From DATLNF01 sp963765815 (lineage in GTDB: Bacteria > Actinomycetota > Actinomycetes > BP-191), in contig CAVXXT010000008.1 of NCBI GenBank assembly GCA_963765815.1, forward strand, positions 759,906-823,905: DNA of 64,000 bases, given 5' to 3'. A program made the translations under genes and the position numbers. Positions within the stretch are counted from its first letter, which is position 1, and every line of letters begins with the position of its first letter. This document shows positions 14,768 through 24,579 of this stretch, piece by piece. The notes below the pieces were generated by a model, which worked only from the letters and a program-made list of their open reading frames with translations, was not told the origin of the DNA and did no database searches.

Positions 14768-14788
14768 AGAGCGCGCGGTTACTCCAAC
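14745..14788. repeat. Palindromic repeat A, copy 2
   Basis: A 44-bp direct copy of the hairpin at 13701, 40 of 44 bases identical, with arms GTTGGAGTAA and TTACTCCAAC. It encodes the last residues GWSNGAA and the stop codon of the DUF559 gene, so the element is part of the gene's 3' end and may also act as its transcription terminator. Confidence 0.85.
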
Positions 14789-14834
14789 CTGGACGGCAAC
14801 GCCTCGGAGACACGGCGGCCCCATACTGAGCCCT

Positions 14835-15665
14835 GTGCGGAACGAGCCCATCGGGATCTTCGACTCAGGCGTCGGCGGCCTGACGGTGGCGCGCGCGGTC
14901 CTCGACCAGCTGCCGCACGAGCCGATCGTCTACGTCGGCGACACCGCGCACTCGCCGTACGGCCCGCTGCCCCTCGCCGACGTCCGCCGGCATGCGCTCG
15001 CGGTCATGGACCACCTCGTCGACGAGGGCGTGAAGCTGCTCGTCATCGCCTGCAACTCGGCCAGCGCGGCCTGTCTGCGTGACGCGCGCGAGCGGTACGA
15101 CGTTCCCGTGGTCGAGGTCGTCCTGCCCGCGGTACGCCGAGCGGTCGCGGCGACCCGAAACGGCCGCATCGGCGTCATCGGCACCACTGCGACGATCGCC
15201 AGCCAGGCCTACGACGACGCCTTCGCCGCCGCCCCGGGCGTGACGCTGACCACCGCCGCGTGCCCGGAGTTCGTCACCTACGTCGAGCGCGGCGAGACCT
15301 ACAGCCCCGAGCTGGTGCGCCTCGCGGAGGGCTACCTCGAGCCGCTGATCACCGCCGGGGTCGACACCCTCGTCCTCGGCTGCACGCACTACCCGATGCT
15401 GACCGGCGTCATCTCCTGGGTCATGGGCGATCAGGTGACGCTCGTCTCCAGCGCCGAGGAGACGGCCAAGGACGTCTACAAGGCGCTCGCGACGCATGAC
15501 GCGTTCCGCGACCCGGCGCTGTCCGAGCCGCCGCACCGGTTCCTCGCGACCGGCGACCCGCTGCCCTTCACCGACCTGGGTCGCCGATTCCTCGGGCCCG
15601 AGATCGCCGACGTCGAGGTGGCCACGCTCGAGGGCACCGCGCTGACGGCAGAGCGGACCGGCTGA
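14835..15665 (+). CDS. murI: Glutamate racemase MurI
   Basis: A 276-aa cofactor-independent racemase that makes D-glutamate for peptidoglycan. The catalytic pair is C73 (IACNSASAA) and C183 (LGCTHYP, with H185), and the substrate loop is GIFDSGVGGLT (D10, S11). GTG 14835 is preceded by CATACT with seven bases between, a leaderless-type spacing. The stop overlaps the start of the MBL gene by one base, keeping the Rv1338-Rv1339 order. Confidence 0.94.
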   Translation: MRNEPIGIFDSGVGGLTVARAVLDQLPHEPIVYVGDTAHSPYGPLPLADVRRHALAVMDHLVDEGVKLLVIACNSASAACLRDARERYDVPVVEVVLPAVRRAVAATRNGRIGVIGTTATIASQAYDDAFAAAPGVTLTTAACPEFVTYVERGETYSPELVRLAEGYLEPLITAGVDTLVLGCTHYPMLTGVISWVMGDQVTLVSSAEETAKDVYKALATHDAFRDPALSEPPHRFLATGDPLPFTDLGRRFLGPEIADVEVATLEGTALTAERTG

Positions 15666-16407
15666 TGGAGCTCACCGTCCTGGGCTGCTCGGGCACGTTC
15701 CCGAGCGCCGACTCGGCCTGCTCCGGCTACCTCGTCCGGCATGAGGGCTACTCGCTGATGATCGACGTCGGCAACGGCTCGATCGGCGCGCTGCAGCGGG
15801 TCGGCAGCCTGCTCGGCGTCGACGCCGTGGTGCTGAGCCACCTGCACGCCGATCACTGCGTCGACCTCGCGGCGTACTCCTATGCACGCCGCTTCCACCC
15901 GGAGAAGCCCCGACGCCTGCCGGTCTACGGCCCCGAGGGCACGCAGAAGCGGCTCTGCCGGATCTTCGACGTCAACCCGCGCGACGGGCTCGAGGAGGTC
16001 TACGACTTCCGCACCGTCGACCCCGGCCGGTTCGAGCTCGGGCCGTTCCAGCTCGACCTCGCACCGACCAACCACCCGATCGAGACGCACGCGATCCGGG
16101 TCACGCCGGCGGTCGCTCGATGACCTACTCCGCCGACACGGGAGTCAGCGAGTCGGTCGTCGACCTCGCCCGGGAGACGGACCTCTTCCTCTGCGAGGCC
16201 ACCTGGCTCGACGGGCCGAGCTACCCGCCCAACGTGCACCTGCGCGCCACGGAGACCGGCGAGCACGCGACCCGCGCCGACGCCGGCCGGCTGCTGCTGA
16301 TCCACACGATCAGCTACCAGGACGACGCCGACGCGCTCGAGCAGGCCGGGGCGACGTACGCCGGTCCGCTCGGCCTGGCCGTCGCCGGCCAGACCTACGC
16401 CGTTTAG
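15665..16407 (+). pseudogene. Rv1339-like MBL-fold phosphodiesterase, frameshifted
   Basis: Two abutting frames make one metallo-beta-lactamase-fold protein of about 247 aa. The first (15665-16123) contains the zinc motif SHLHADHCVDL. The second (16120-16407) continues MTYSADTGVSESVVDLARET, where the family has G-R-S-M-T-Y. Adding one G at 16111 restores TPAGRSMTYSAD, so this is probably a consensus error and the gene is likely intact in the organism. The M. tuberculosis homologue Rv1339 is reported to be a cAMP phosphodiesterase. The stop is convergent with the gene at 16404. Confidence 0.8.
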
Positions 16408-18975
16408 GCCGAGCCCGCCCGGCGACGGCGCGCGGCGACACCGGCGCCGACGCTGAGCGCGAGGGCGATGACACCGACGGCGTACGGCAGCACCCGTCGC
16501 GGGCAGCGGGGCCGGCTTCGGGCCGGGCTGCGGCGCAGGAGCCGTTGACGGCCGCGGCTTGGTCGGCACCGGCTTCGCCGGCGCGAGCGTCGCACCCGGG
16601 TACGCCGTCGACCACGCGCTGCGGCCGAACGTCGCGGCGAAGACGCCGGTTGCTCTTCTTCTGGTAGCGGATGTCCGTCACCGGGACCTGGGGCAGGTCG
16701 GTGCCGATCGCAGCCAGGTCTTGCCGGCGTCGCGGGTGAGGAACACGCCGACGTCGGTGCCGACCAGCAGGTCGCTGCCGACGACGATGACGTCGTTGAC
16801 CGGCGCGTCCGGCAGGTTGCCGGAGATGTCGACCCAGGTGTCGCCCTGGTCGGTACGGCGCGAAGACGTGCGGCTTGGCGTCGGCCGACTCGGTAGCCGG
16901 AGAACGTCGCGTAGACCTTCTTCGGGTCGAGCAGGTCGATGGTCAGTCGTGTGACGTAGCCACGCGGGACGAACAGGTCGCTGGCCAGCTTGGTGAACGA
17001 CGCACCGGCGTCGGTCGACCGCCAGATGTTGCCGTCGTCGGTGCCGACGAAGATCAGGCCCGTGTCCGTGTCGGTCGCGTCGAGAGCGCTGATCGTGCCG
17101 TAGTTGCGGAACAGCGGGTTGGGCTCGGCGCCGGCGCCGTTGGAGAAGTCGACCGGCGAGCCGGTCATCAGGTCGAAGTTGCGGCCGTTGTCGTCGGACT
17201 TGTAGAGCTGCGTGCCGCCCGTGTAGACGATCGCCGGGTTGGACGGGTCGAGCTCGACCGGCGTGAACCAGTTGCTGCGGTTGGCGCAGACGACGGCGCA
17301 GACGTTGGGGCCGTTGAATGCCTGACCGCTGTCGCCGCCGTCGAAGTAGACCGAGCAGGCGCCGTACTGCGAGCAGCCGTAGAGGATGCTGCCGTCCTGC
17401 GGGTTGATCAGCGTCGCCTCGCCGTCGCCGCCGCCGTAGCGGCACCCACGCGTGGGGGTCGCCGGGCGGCGTCGAGGTCGACGAAGGACTTGTTGACGCC
17501 GTTGTCCTGCAGGCCGGCGACCAGGTGAGTGGCGTCCTGCTCGTCGACGTCGACCGAGTAGAGCTGGCTCCACGGCATGTACTCGCCGAAGTCGAAGTTC
17601 GCGCCGTTGTCCTCGGAGCGGTAGACGCCGCCGTCGTTGCCGACGTAGACGCGGCCCGGCACCTTCGGGGTCGTAGGCCAGCGCGTGGTGGTCGGAGTGC
17701 CCCGCCGGCGCGCTGCCCCAGCTGGACGCCGCCGTCGTGGGTCTCCGACATGTTCACGCCGGTCGACGAAGACGTGCAGCGCGTCGTCCGGGTCGACGTA
17801 CAGGCGGCCGAACCACCAGCCGTAGACGAAGCTGCCCTGCACCAGGTCGACGCCCGCGCCGACGCCGAGTGAAGGTCGCCCCGCCGTCGTCGCTCGTGTA
17901 GAAGCCGGCGAACGCGCCGACCTCGGTCGACATGTAGGCGTAGACGCGGCCGGGCAGCGACGGCGCGTAGGCGACGCCGATGCGGCCATCGGCCTGGTTG
18001 GGCGTGAACAGCGGGCCGCCGGAGCGCGCCCAGGTGGCACCGCCGTCGGTCGAGCGGTAGATGCCGGTGCCGACGCCGGTGTAGTAGCGGCGGTCGGGCT
18101 CGCGGTAGTTCTCCCACGTCGTCGCGATACATGTTCTGCGAGTCGTCGGGGTCGATGGCGACATCGACCGCTCCAGTACGAGCGTTGTCGCCCTCGAGCA
18201 CCAGCTCCCAGGTGTCGCCGCCGTTCTCCGACTTGTAGAGGCCGCGCTCGCCGCCCTCGGAGTAGAGGTGGCCGACGGCGGCGACGAAGACGCGCGTTGG
18301 GCGCCTTGGGGTCGATCGCGATCCGGCCGATCCGGTTGCTCGTCGGCAGGCCGAGGTGTCCCACGTCTTGCCGCGGTCCTTCGACCGGTAGACGCCGTTG
18401 CCGCCGAAGGTGATCGAGCCGCCGCCGGGGCCGGCCTCGCCGGTGCCGACGTACAGCACGCCGGTCGACGACATCGCCATGGCGCCCATCGTCTGGATGC
18501 TCTCGGTCGGCCAGATCGGCTCGAAGCGCTTGCCGGCGTCCTTGCTGACCCACACGCCGCCGCTGGCCGGCAGCGCGTAGACCGTGTCCTTGAGCACCGG
18601 GTCGACCGCGACGTCGAGGACGCGGCCGCCGATGTTGCTCGGGCCCTCGAGGCGCCAGTCGGCTGCGGCGACGTCGGGCGCGGCCTGAGCCGTCATCCGG
18701 CGTACGGCGTTGGCCTGGGCGATGCCGCGCGGGTAGGCGCCGGCGGGCGTGATGCCCCGCTGGGCGTCGAGCGGCATGACGTCGTCGGCGGCGCTGAGCC
18801 CGAGCTCGCCGTCGGTCGGCATCGCGGGCTGGCGCAGGACGCCGGCCGACGCGGCGGCCGCTACGGCCGCTACGGCCGCAGGTGCGGTCGGCGGCTGGGC
18901 CGAGACGGCTGCAGCGAGGGAGGCGGGTACGACGAGCGCGGCGAGGGCGACGCGTCGGCGGGGGGACAGGCGCAT
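16404..18975 (-). pseudogene. LPxTG-anchored BNR/sortilin-like repeat protein, multiply frameshifted
   Basis: All three minus frames contribute pieces of one protein of about 850 aa. It starts with a signal peptide (MRLSPRRRVALAALVVPASL). Then come repeated propeller-blade motifs of the form S-x-D-x-G-x-T-W, seen as YRSKDRGKTW, YRSTDGGATW, YRSEDNGANF, WRSTDAGASF and TRDAGKTW. A Pro-rich linker leads to PAPLPATG, a hydrophobic helix and RRRR, a sortase signal. At least eight frame changes are needed. The blades resemble exo-alpha-sialidase/VPS10-type propellers. The surface role is inferred. The clustering of single-base changes points to sequencing error. Confidence 0.7.
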
Positions 18976-19112
18976 GTGAGGACATCCCGGGAGCGTGAGA
19001 ATCGGATACTTCTAGACATTCTCCGCCCTGCTGCCGCTTCCTCCCGCCGGCAGGTGCCGCTCCCCGCGGCGGCGAAGGAGGTCTGCGACCTCCGCCGACG
19101 GAACGGGATCAG

Positions 19113-20357
19113 ATGAGAAGGCTCCTGCTCGCTCTCGCCCTCGTCACGACGGCGGTCGCGTCCCCGGTGAGCGGGGCGTCGCCCGCCGCGCCCCCCGCGC
19201 CCGGTCCCGGCTACGTCGCCACCGACAACGTCAGCTGGCTGGGCAACATCCCGGTCAACACCGACAGCGCCGGTGCCCGGATCGTCGGCAAGACGCTCTA
19301 CATCACTGAGGACCGCGGCCTGACGATCTACGACATCAGCAAGCCGGAGCAGCCGAGCCTGCTGTCGTTCCTCCCGGTGCCGCAGATGCCGTATTACACG
19401 GAGGAGGACGTCGACACCAACGGCAAGGTCCTCCTCATCGGCGGCTACGGCACGCTGAACGTCATCGACGTGCGCGACCGGAAGAACCCGAAGATCACCT
19501 TCCAGCTCTCCGGTGCCGACGACCACACGATCAGCTGCGTCCTCGACTGCTCGTACGCCTACGGCAACTCCGGCCTGATCGTCGACCTGACCGACCCCGA
19601 GGGCCCGAGCATCGTCGGCGACTGGGCGAAGGGGACCAAGGCGCCCAACGGCGGCCACGACGTCACCGAGGTCGCGCCGGGCCTGGTCGTGACCTCCAGC
19701 TCGCCGGTGCTCTACCTCGACGCGCGCAAGAACCCGCGCACGCCGACGGTGATCGCCACGGGCTCGCTGCCGGACGACCGCTACATGCACGGCAACATCT
19801 GGCCGCGCGGGGGCAAGGACCGCTGGCTGATCGCCGGCAGCGAGACCGGCGGCAACTGCACGCCCGAGGCGGGCGGGCTGATGACGTTCGACACGCGCGG
19901 CTGGCAGAAGACCGGGAAGTTCCGGCTGACCGACGACTTCCGGCTCGGCACCGGCCTGCCGACCGACGGCAACTCGCCGTACGACCAGTTCTGCGCGCAC
20001 TGGTTCACCACGCACCCGAAGTGGCGCGACGGCGGGATGCTCGCGATGGGCTGGTACGAGCACGGCACGCGCTTCTTCGACATCGCGAAGAAGGACGGGA
20101 AGATCACCGAGATCGGCTGGTTCTTCGCGGCCGGCGGCTCGACGTCCGCGGCGTACTGGGTCAACGACTCGGTCGTGTACGCCGTCGACTACCAGCGCGG
20201 CATCGACATCCTCAAGTTCTCCGGCAAGCCGTCGTCGAAGGTCGTCCGCGTGCCGGGCACCGGCGCGCCGGCCCCGCGCGCCAAGGCGGGTCCGCGGGTG
20301 CGCTTCGAGGGGGCCGCCGGCCGCCGCTCGGCGTACATCTGCCCCGTTCCGGCGTAG
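19113..20357 (+). CDS. Secreted LVIVD/beta-propeller repeat protein
   Basis: A 414-aa protein with a signal peptide (MRRLLLALALVTTAVA, cleavage near SGA). Repeated blades of the LVIVD kind are visible: LYITEDRGLTIYDISKPEQP, LLIGGYGTLNVIDVRDRKNP and the later FFDIAKKDGKITEIGWF, each a strand followed by an I-x-D-V/I turn. The ligand is unknown. It is divergent from the LPATG propeller protein across 137 bp, so the two may share regulation, which is inference. Confidence 0.8.
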   Translation: MRRLLLALALVTTAVASPVSGASPAAPPAPGPGYVATDNVSWLGNIPVNTDSAGARIVGKTLYITEDRGLTIYDISKPEQPSLLSFLPVPQMPYYTEEDVDTNGKVLLIGGYGTLNVIDVRDRKNPKITFQLSGADDHTISCVLDCSYAYGNSGLIVDLTDPEGPSIVGDWAKGTKAPNGGHDVTEVAPGLVVTSSSPVLYLDARKNPRTPTVIATGSLPDDRYMHGNIWPRGGKDRWLIAGSETGGNCTPEAGGLMTFDTRGWQKTGKFRLTDDFRLGTGLPTDGNSPYDQFCAHWFTTHPKWRDGGMLAMGWYEHGTRFFDIAKKDGKITEIGWFFAAGGSTSAAYWVNDSVVYAVDYQRGIDILKFSGKPSSKVVRVPGTGAPAPRAKAGPRVRFEGAAGRRSAYICPVPA

Positions 20358-20366
20358 CTGCTGCGG

Positions 20367-20389
20367 CTTGCATGCACATCACATGCAAG
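20367..20389. promoter_or_regulatory. Palindromic operator CTTGCATG-N7-CATGCAAG
   Basis: Perfect 8-bp arms (20367-20374 and 20382-20389) lie 28 bp before the antitoxin ATG. Position and symmetry fit an autoregulatory site for the ribbon-helix-helix antitoxin that follows. Confidence 0.65.
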
Positions 20390-20417
20390 TTGGCGGAGCG
20401 CATGTCAGACTCGCTCT

Positions 20418-20648
20418 ATGCCGAAGATGCTCCAGGTGCGCAACGTGCCGGACGACGTTCACCGGCGACTGAAGGCGCGGGCCGCGGAAGCCGGCGTCTC
20501 GTTGTCAGATTTCGTCCTCGTCGAGCTCGAGGCGCTCGCGGAGGCACCGCCGCTGGCTGAGGTGCTCCGCCGGGCGCGCGCGCGTCGGTCGCTGGCGACA
20601 CCGGCGGAGGTAGTGGAGATCATCCGAGAGGGTCGCTCCGGCCGGTGA
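20418..20648 (+). CDS. FitA-like ribbon-helix-helix antitoxin
   Basis: A 76-aa protein. It begins MPKMLQVRNVPDDVHRRLKA, the strand-helix pattern of RHH/FitA DNA-binding antitoxins, with AAEAGVSLSDFVL as the second helix. The C-terminal arginine-rich tail would contact the toxin. It overlaps the PIN toxin by four bases (GTGA). A perfect palindrome lies upstream. The pair is inserted between the propeller-protein gene and rph. Confidence 0.86.
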   Translation: MPKMLQVRNVPDDVHRRLKARAAEAGVSLSDFVLVELEALAEAPPLAEVLRRARARRSLATPAEVVEIIREGRSGR

Positions 20649-21034
20649 TCGTCCTCGACGCGTCTGCTGTCGTCGCTCTTCTCGTCACGGGGGGACCAGT
20701 CGCGGCCCAGCTTGCCGATCGGGTGAGCGCTGGTGGCCAGCGCGCCGCGCCGTACCTTCTCGACGTCGAGTTCGCCAACGCCGTACGTCGCATCGTCGGC
20801 ACTCGACACGTTGACCAGGCAATGGAGCTCGTTGACGATCTTGCCGGATTGCGACTCACCTACTACCCGCACCTGCCGCTGCTCGGCCGCGCGATCGAGC
20901 TCGGGTCGAACCTCTCGACGTACGACGCGGTATACATCGCTCTCGCCGAGGTTCTCGACAGCCCGCTGCTCACCTGTGACCGGCGGCTGGGCCGGGCCAG
21001 GAATCACGACGCGACGGTCGAGGTGTTCGGCTGA
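20645..21034 (+). CDS. VapC/FitB-family PIN-domain toxin
   Basis: A 129-aa PIN-domain ribonuclease. The acidic catalytic set is complete: D5 (IVLDASAVV), E42 (LLDVEFANAV), D94 (STYDAVYIALAE) and D112 (LLTCDRRL). PIN toxins cleave tRNA or rRNA when freed from the antitoxin. GTG 20645 overlaps the antitoxin stop. No other stability genes are nearby. Confidence 0.9.
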   Translation: MIVLDASAVVALLVTGGPVAAQLADRVSAGGQRAAPYLLDVEFANAVRRIVGTRHVDQAMELVDDLAGLRLTYYPHLPLLGRAIELGSNLSTYDAVYIALAEVLDSPLLTCDRRLGRARNHDATVEVFG

Positions 21035-21071
21035 GCGTCGACGTGTGACTACATGAGGAGCTCGAGGACCT

Positions 21072-21835
21072 GTGGCCCGACCTGACGGACGTGCGGCGGA
21101 TGCGCTGCGCCCGGTCACGCTGACGCGCGGCTGGCTCTCCCACGCCGAGGGCTCGGTGCTGGTCGAGTTCGGCGGCACCCGGGTGCTCTGCGCCGCGAGC
21201 GTGAGCGAGGGCGTGCCCCGCTGGCGCAAGGGCAGCGGTCTGGGCTGGGTCACCGAGCGAGTACGCGATGCTGCCGCGCGCGACGCACACCCGCAGCGAT
21301 CGCGAGTCGGTGAAGGGCCGCATCGGCGGGCGCACCCACGAGATCTCCCGCCTGATCGGCCGCTCGCTGCGCGCCTGCATCGACCTGAAGGCGCTCGGCG
21401 AGAACACCATCCAGATCGACTGCGACGTGCTGCAGGCCGACGGCGGCACCCGCACAGCGGCGATCACCGGGGCGTACGTCGCGCTGCACGACGCCGTCTC
21501 CTACCTCGGCGCGCGCAAGCCGGCTCACCGGGACGGCGATCACCGGCTCGGTGCAGGCGGTGAGCGTCGGCATCGTCAAGGGCGAGCCGGTGCTCGACCT
21601 CTGCTACACCGAGGACGTCGCGGCCGACGTCGACATGAACGTCGTCATGACCGGCGCCGGCGGCATCGTCGAGGTGCAGGGCACGGCCGAGCGCGCGACG
21701 TTCGACCGGCCGCTGCTCGACCGGCTGCTCGACCTCGCGACGTCCGGCTGCGCCGAGCTCGACCGGCTGCAGTCCCACGCGCTCGACGCGCCGCTGCGCG
21801 CGGCCACGCCGCACGACGAGACCTTCCGCGGCTGA
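21072..21835 (+). pseudogene. rph: Ribonuclease PH, frameshifted
   Basis: Three frames form one RNase PH of about 250 aa: 21072 to about 21262 (MARPDGRAADALRPVTLTRG, then GTRVLCAASV), about 21262-21535 (YAMLPRATHTRSDRESVKGR, CDVLQADGGTRTAAITGAYV) and about 21540-21835 (VSVGIVKGEPVLDLCYTEDV). The family trims tRNA 3' ends by phosphorolysis. All conserved blocks are present, so at least two indels (near 21262 and 21538) are probably sequence errors. It is followed by rdgB, as rphA is by Rv1341 in mycobacteria. Confidence 0.85.
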
Positions 21836-21837
21836 CC

Positions 21838-22475
21838 GTGCCGGTCCGGGTCGTGCTGGCCACCCGCAACGCGGGCAAGGTCGTCGAGGTACGCCGCATC
21901 CTGGCCGCCGAGCCGGCGCTCGCGGGGCTCGACGTCGAGCTGGTCGGGCTCGAGGAGTTCCCCGACGCGCCGGAAGTCGAGGAGACCGGAGACACCTTCG
22001 CCGCCAACGCGCTGCTCAAGGCGCACGCCATCGCCGCGCACACCGGGCTGGCCGCGCTCGCCGACGACAGCGGCCTGTGCGTCGACGCGCTCGGCGGAGA
22101 TCCCGGCGTACGCAGCGCGCGCTGGGCGGCCGGCCCGGCTGAGCAGGGCAACTCCGACGACCTGGCCAACCTGCGACTCGTCCTCGCCCAGGTCGCCGAG
22201 GTGCCGGACAGCGAGCTGGGCGCGCACTTCGCCTGCGCTGCAGCCCTCGCCGTACCCGACGGGCGGGAGCGGGTCGCGGAGGCGGCGATGCGAGGGACAC
22301 CTCGTCCGTGCGCCGCGCGGCGACCAACGGGTTCGGCTACGACCCGATCTTCGTCCCGGACGGCGAGACCCGGACCAGCGCCGAGCTGTCGTCCGAGGAG
22401 AAGGACGCGCTGAGCCACCGCGGCAAGGCCTTCCGCGCGATCGCGCCCCTCGTGGCGGAGCTGCTCGCACCCTGA
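21838..22475 (+). pseudogene. rdgB: RdgB/HAM1 non-canonical purine NTP pyrophosphatase, frameshifted
   Basis: It begins VRVVLATRNAGKVVEVRRIL and carries EETGDTFAANALLKA and ALADDSGLCVDALGG, the Ham1 signatures. The frame breaks at about 22285. The end of the protein continues in the other frames as GHLVRAPRG and then TNGFGYDPIFVPDGETRTSA to the TGA at 22473-22475. Two indels between 22280 and 22325 explain this. The enzyme removes dITP and XTP. It starts three bases after the rph stop, so the two form an operon. Confidence 0.85.
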
Positions 22476-22565
22476 TCCGCGGGATTCTTCGCGCGGCGTG
22501 CAGCGGATCGGCGTCGCCGCGGCGTCTTGTCGGATATGACCACGTTGACGCGCGAGAGGACGGCG

Positions 22566-23117
22566 ATGACCAGGACGCCTGCGTCCGGCGCCGAGCCGGC
22601 CGAGTTCGCCGCCTTCGTCGCGGCATCGGGCGCCCGGCTGCTCCGGCTCGCCGTCGGGCTCACCGGCGACCGCGGCCTCGCCGAGGACCTGCTGCAGGAG
22701 GCGCTCGCCAAGGTCTACCTGCGCTGGGGCCGGATCGCCGACGCCGGCGCGGCCGAGGCCTATACGCGCCGGGTGCTGGTCACGACCAACGTGAGCATGT
22801 GGCGCCGCCGTCGCGTCGCCGAGGCGCCGACCGGATCGCTCCCCGACACCGTCGGCACCGACGTGTACGCCGACGTCGACCGTCGCGACGAGCTCTGGTC
22901 GGCGCTCGCCGTGCTCGGCCGCAAGCAGCGCGCGGTCGTCGTCCTCCGCTACTTCGAGGACCGCGACGACGCGGAGATCGCGACCCTCCTCGGCTGCAGC
23001 ACTGCGACCGTGCGCAGCCAGACCGCGCGGGCGCTGGCCCGGCTGCGGCTCGTCCCCGGCCTGGGCGCCTCGTCGCCCGCGACGCCGTCCGCCGCGCAGA
23101 AGTGGAGCCAGCCATGA
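22566..23117 (+). CDS. SigE-family RNA polymerase sigma factor
   Basis: A 183-aa ECF sigma factor. Region 2 reads EFAAFVAASGARLLRLAVGL and AEDLLQEALAKVYLRW. Region 4 reads LGRKQRAVVVLRYFEDRDDAEIATLLGCS, then TVRSQTARALARL. This is the small SigE-type family common in actinomycetes. ATG 22566 has GAGAGGA upstream, and an in-frame ATG at 22536 is possible. The next gene overlaps its stop (ATGA) and encodes a membrane-anchored protein, a sigma/partner arrangement. Confidence 0.9.
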   Translation: MTRTPASGAEPAEFAAFVAASGARLLRLAVGLTGDRGLAEDLLQEALAKVYLRWGRIADAGAAEAYTRRVLVTTNVSMWRRRRVAEAPTGSLPDTVGTDVYADVDRRDELWSALAVLGRKQRAVVVLRYFEDRDDAEIATLLGCSTATVRSQTARALARLRLVPGLGASSPATPSAAQKWSQP

Positions 23118-24007
23118 CCGACCTCGAGCGCGTGCTGCGCGAAGGCCTGCACGACCGGCTCGACGACCTCGGCGCCGACGCGCTCGGCGACGTGGGTCGC
23201 GGCGTGCCGCAGCGCGCCGCCCGGATCCGCCGGCGTCAGTCGGCAGTGCTCGCCGGACTCACGTCGCTCATCCTGCTGGCGGGCGTCACCGCGGCGGCAT
23301 ATCTCCCGGGCGGGGGCGACGAGAGCTCTGTGTCTGTCACGCAGGACGGCGCGACCCTGCCGGAGCGGCCCGACCTGGTCGGCCGGGCCGAGCGGTACGC
23401 CGAGCTCCTCGTCGCCGGCGACTACGCCGCGATTCGCGCGGACATGACGGACCCGGCGCGGCAGGTCCTGACTGAGGACCGGCTTCGAACGGTAGGTCGC
23501 ACAGCTTTCGGCGACGAGCCGGCCGTCGTGGTCAGCGCGGCGCGGGAGTTCAGGACGGGCAATCGCCGCGTAGCGCGGGTGATTGTTCGCCGTCTCTCCC
23601 GACCCGGTGCGGAGTTCTACGTCGTCTTCAGTGACGACCTCCGCGTGTCGGGCTTGCTGCTCCTCGAGCCTGGCGTCGGTGCCAAGACGTGGGAGCCGGT
23701 CGTCCTGAAGGCACGCGAAGTCGTGGGGCAACTCCAAAGGGGGTCGTTCGCGCAGGTCCGTCGCGACTTCGACCCGACGATGCTGAAGGCTCTGTCAGCC
23801 GAGCAGCTCGAAGTGGTCTGGCAGCAAGTTCAGTCGACGTACGGCTCGTTCGAGTCGGCGCGTGGCCACCTCGTCACGGTCGCGCCGACGGGTCACCGCG
23901 TCGTAGATGTCGTCGCGCAGTTCAAGTACGGCCTGATGAAGGTGCGGGTCGCGTTCGACTCGCAGCAGCGGATCGCCGGGCTGTTCGTTCTGGTCCTCGA
24001 CGCCTGA
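23114..24007 (+). CDS. Membrane-anchored protein with DUF3887-like C-terminus, sigma partner
   Basis: A 297-aa protein. It has a cytoplasmic N-terminus of about 45 residues, one membrane helix (SAVLAGLTSLILLAGVTAAA) and an extracytoplasmic part. The C-terminal 100 residues match the DUF3887 pattern: ALSAEQLEVVWQQVQSTYGSF and RVAFDSQQRIAGLFV. A second weaker copy precedes it (ARQVLTEDRLRTVGRTAFGD). Its start overlaps the sigma gene stop. A regulatory link to the sigma factor is inferred from this coupling, since no zinc anti-sigma motif is present. Confidence 0.82.
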   Translation: MTDLERVLREGLHDRLDDLGADALGDVGRGVPQRAARIRRRQSAVLAGLTSLILLAGVTAAAYLPGGGDESSVSVTQDGATLPERPDLVGRAERYAELLVAGDYAAIRADMTDPARQVLTEDRLRTVGRTAFGDEPAVVVSAAREFRTGNRRVARVIVRRLSRPGAEFYVVFSDDLRVSGLLLLEPGVGAKTWEPVVLKAREVVGQLQRGSFAQVRRDFDPTMLKALSAEQLEVVWQQVQSTYGSFESARGHLVTVAPTGHRVVDVVAQFKYGLMKVRVAFDSQQRIAGLFVLVLDA

Positions 24008-24048
24008 CGTGGTGGACGCGCCCACCCGGTTGCGGCTAGACATCCGCC

Positions 24049-24579
24049 ATGAGCGAAGCGGGGGAGTCCGGGGAGAGCGCGCCGCCACAGCTGAGCCCGG
24101 ACGGCTACTGGTGGTGGACCGGCGCGGAGTGGGTGCCGGCCGCCGACGTGCCCGAGGCGGCTGCCAACCCGCAGGTGCAGCCGGAGCCTGAGCCCGCACT
24201 CGAGCCGGAGCCGGTCGCCGCGAGCTGGGCTCCGCCAGCCGCCCAGCCCGAGCAGGTCCCGGCGCCCGACGCGTCCTGGCCGGCTCCAGCGCAGACCTCG
24301 TGGCCGGCCCCGGCGCCGGCGTACGGCGGCTACCCCGCGCCTGCTCCGGCGGGGACGAGCCGGCTCGCGCTCGCGTCGCTGGTCTGCGCGCTCGCCTGGC
24401 TCTTCGGGCTCGGCTCGATCGCGGCGGTCGTGCTCGGCGTCATGGCGCTGCGGCGGATCGAGCGGAGCGGCGGAGCGCTGGGCGGCAAGGGACTCGCGAT
24501 CGCCGGGACCGTCATCGGCCTCGTGGGTGTCGTCGTGCTGGGCGGTGCGATCGCCGCCATGTCCACCTCGTCGCCCTGA
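24049..24579 (+). CDS. DUF4190-type membrane protein with DUF2510-like start
   Basis: A 176-aa protein. The N-terminus has LSPDGYWWWTGAEWVPA, similar to the short W-containing motif of DUF2510. A Pro/Ala-rich linker of about 70 residues follows. The C-terminus has two membrane helices, LASLVCALAWLFGLGSIAAV and GLAIAGTVIGLVGVVVLGG, joined by a basic turn (ALRRIERSGGALGGKG) as in DUF4190. The function is unknown and such proteins are abundant in actinomycetes. Confidence 0.82.
   Translation: MSEAGESGESAPPQLSPDGYWWWTGAEWVPAADVPEAAANPQVQPEPEPALEPEPVAASWAPPAAQPEQVPAPDASWPAPAQTSWPAPAPAYGGYPAPAPAGTSRLALASLVCALAWLFGLGSIAAVVLGVMALRRIERSGGALGGKGLAIAGTVIGLVGVVVLGGAIAAMSTSSP

Noticed and set aside
16101..16125. 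Programmed -1 frameshifting in the Rv1339-like gene
   Set aside because: No slippery heptamer or downstream structure, and one missing G explains it. Eight other genes have similar breaks.
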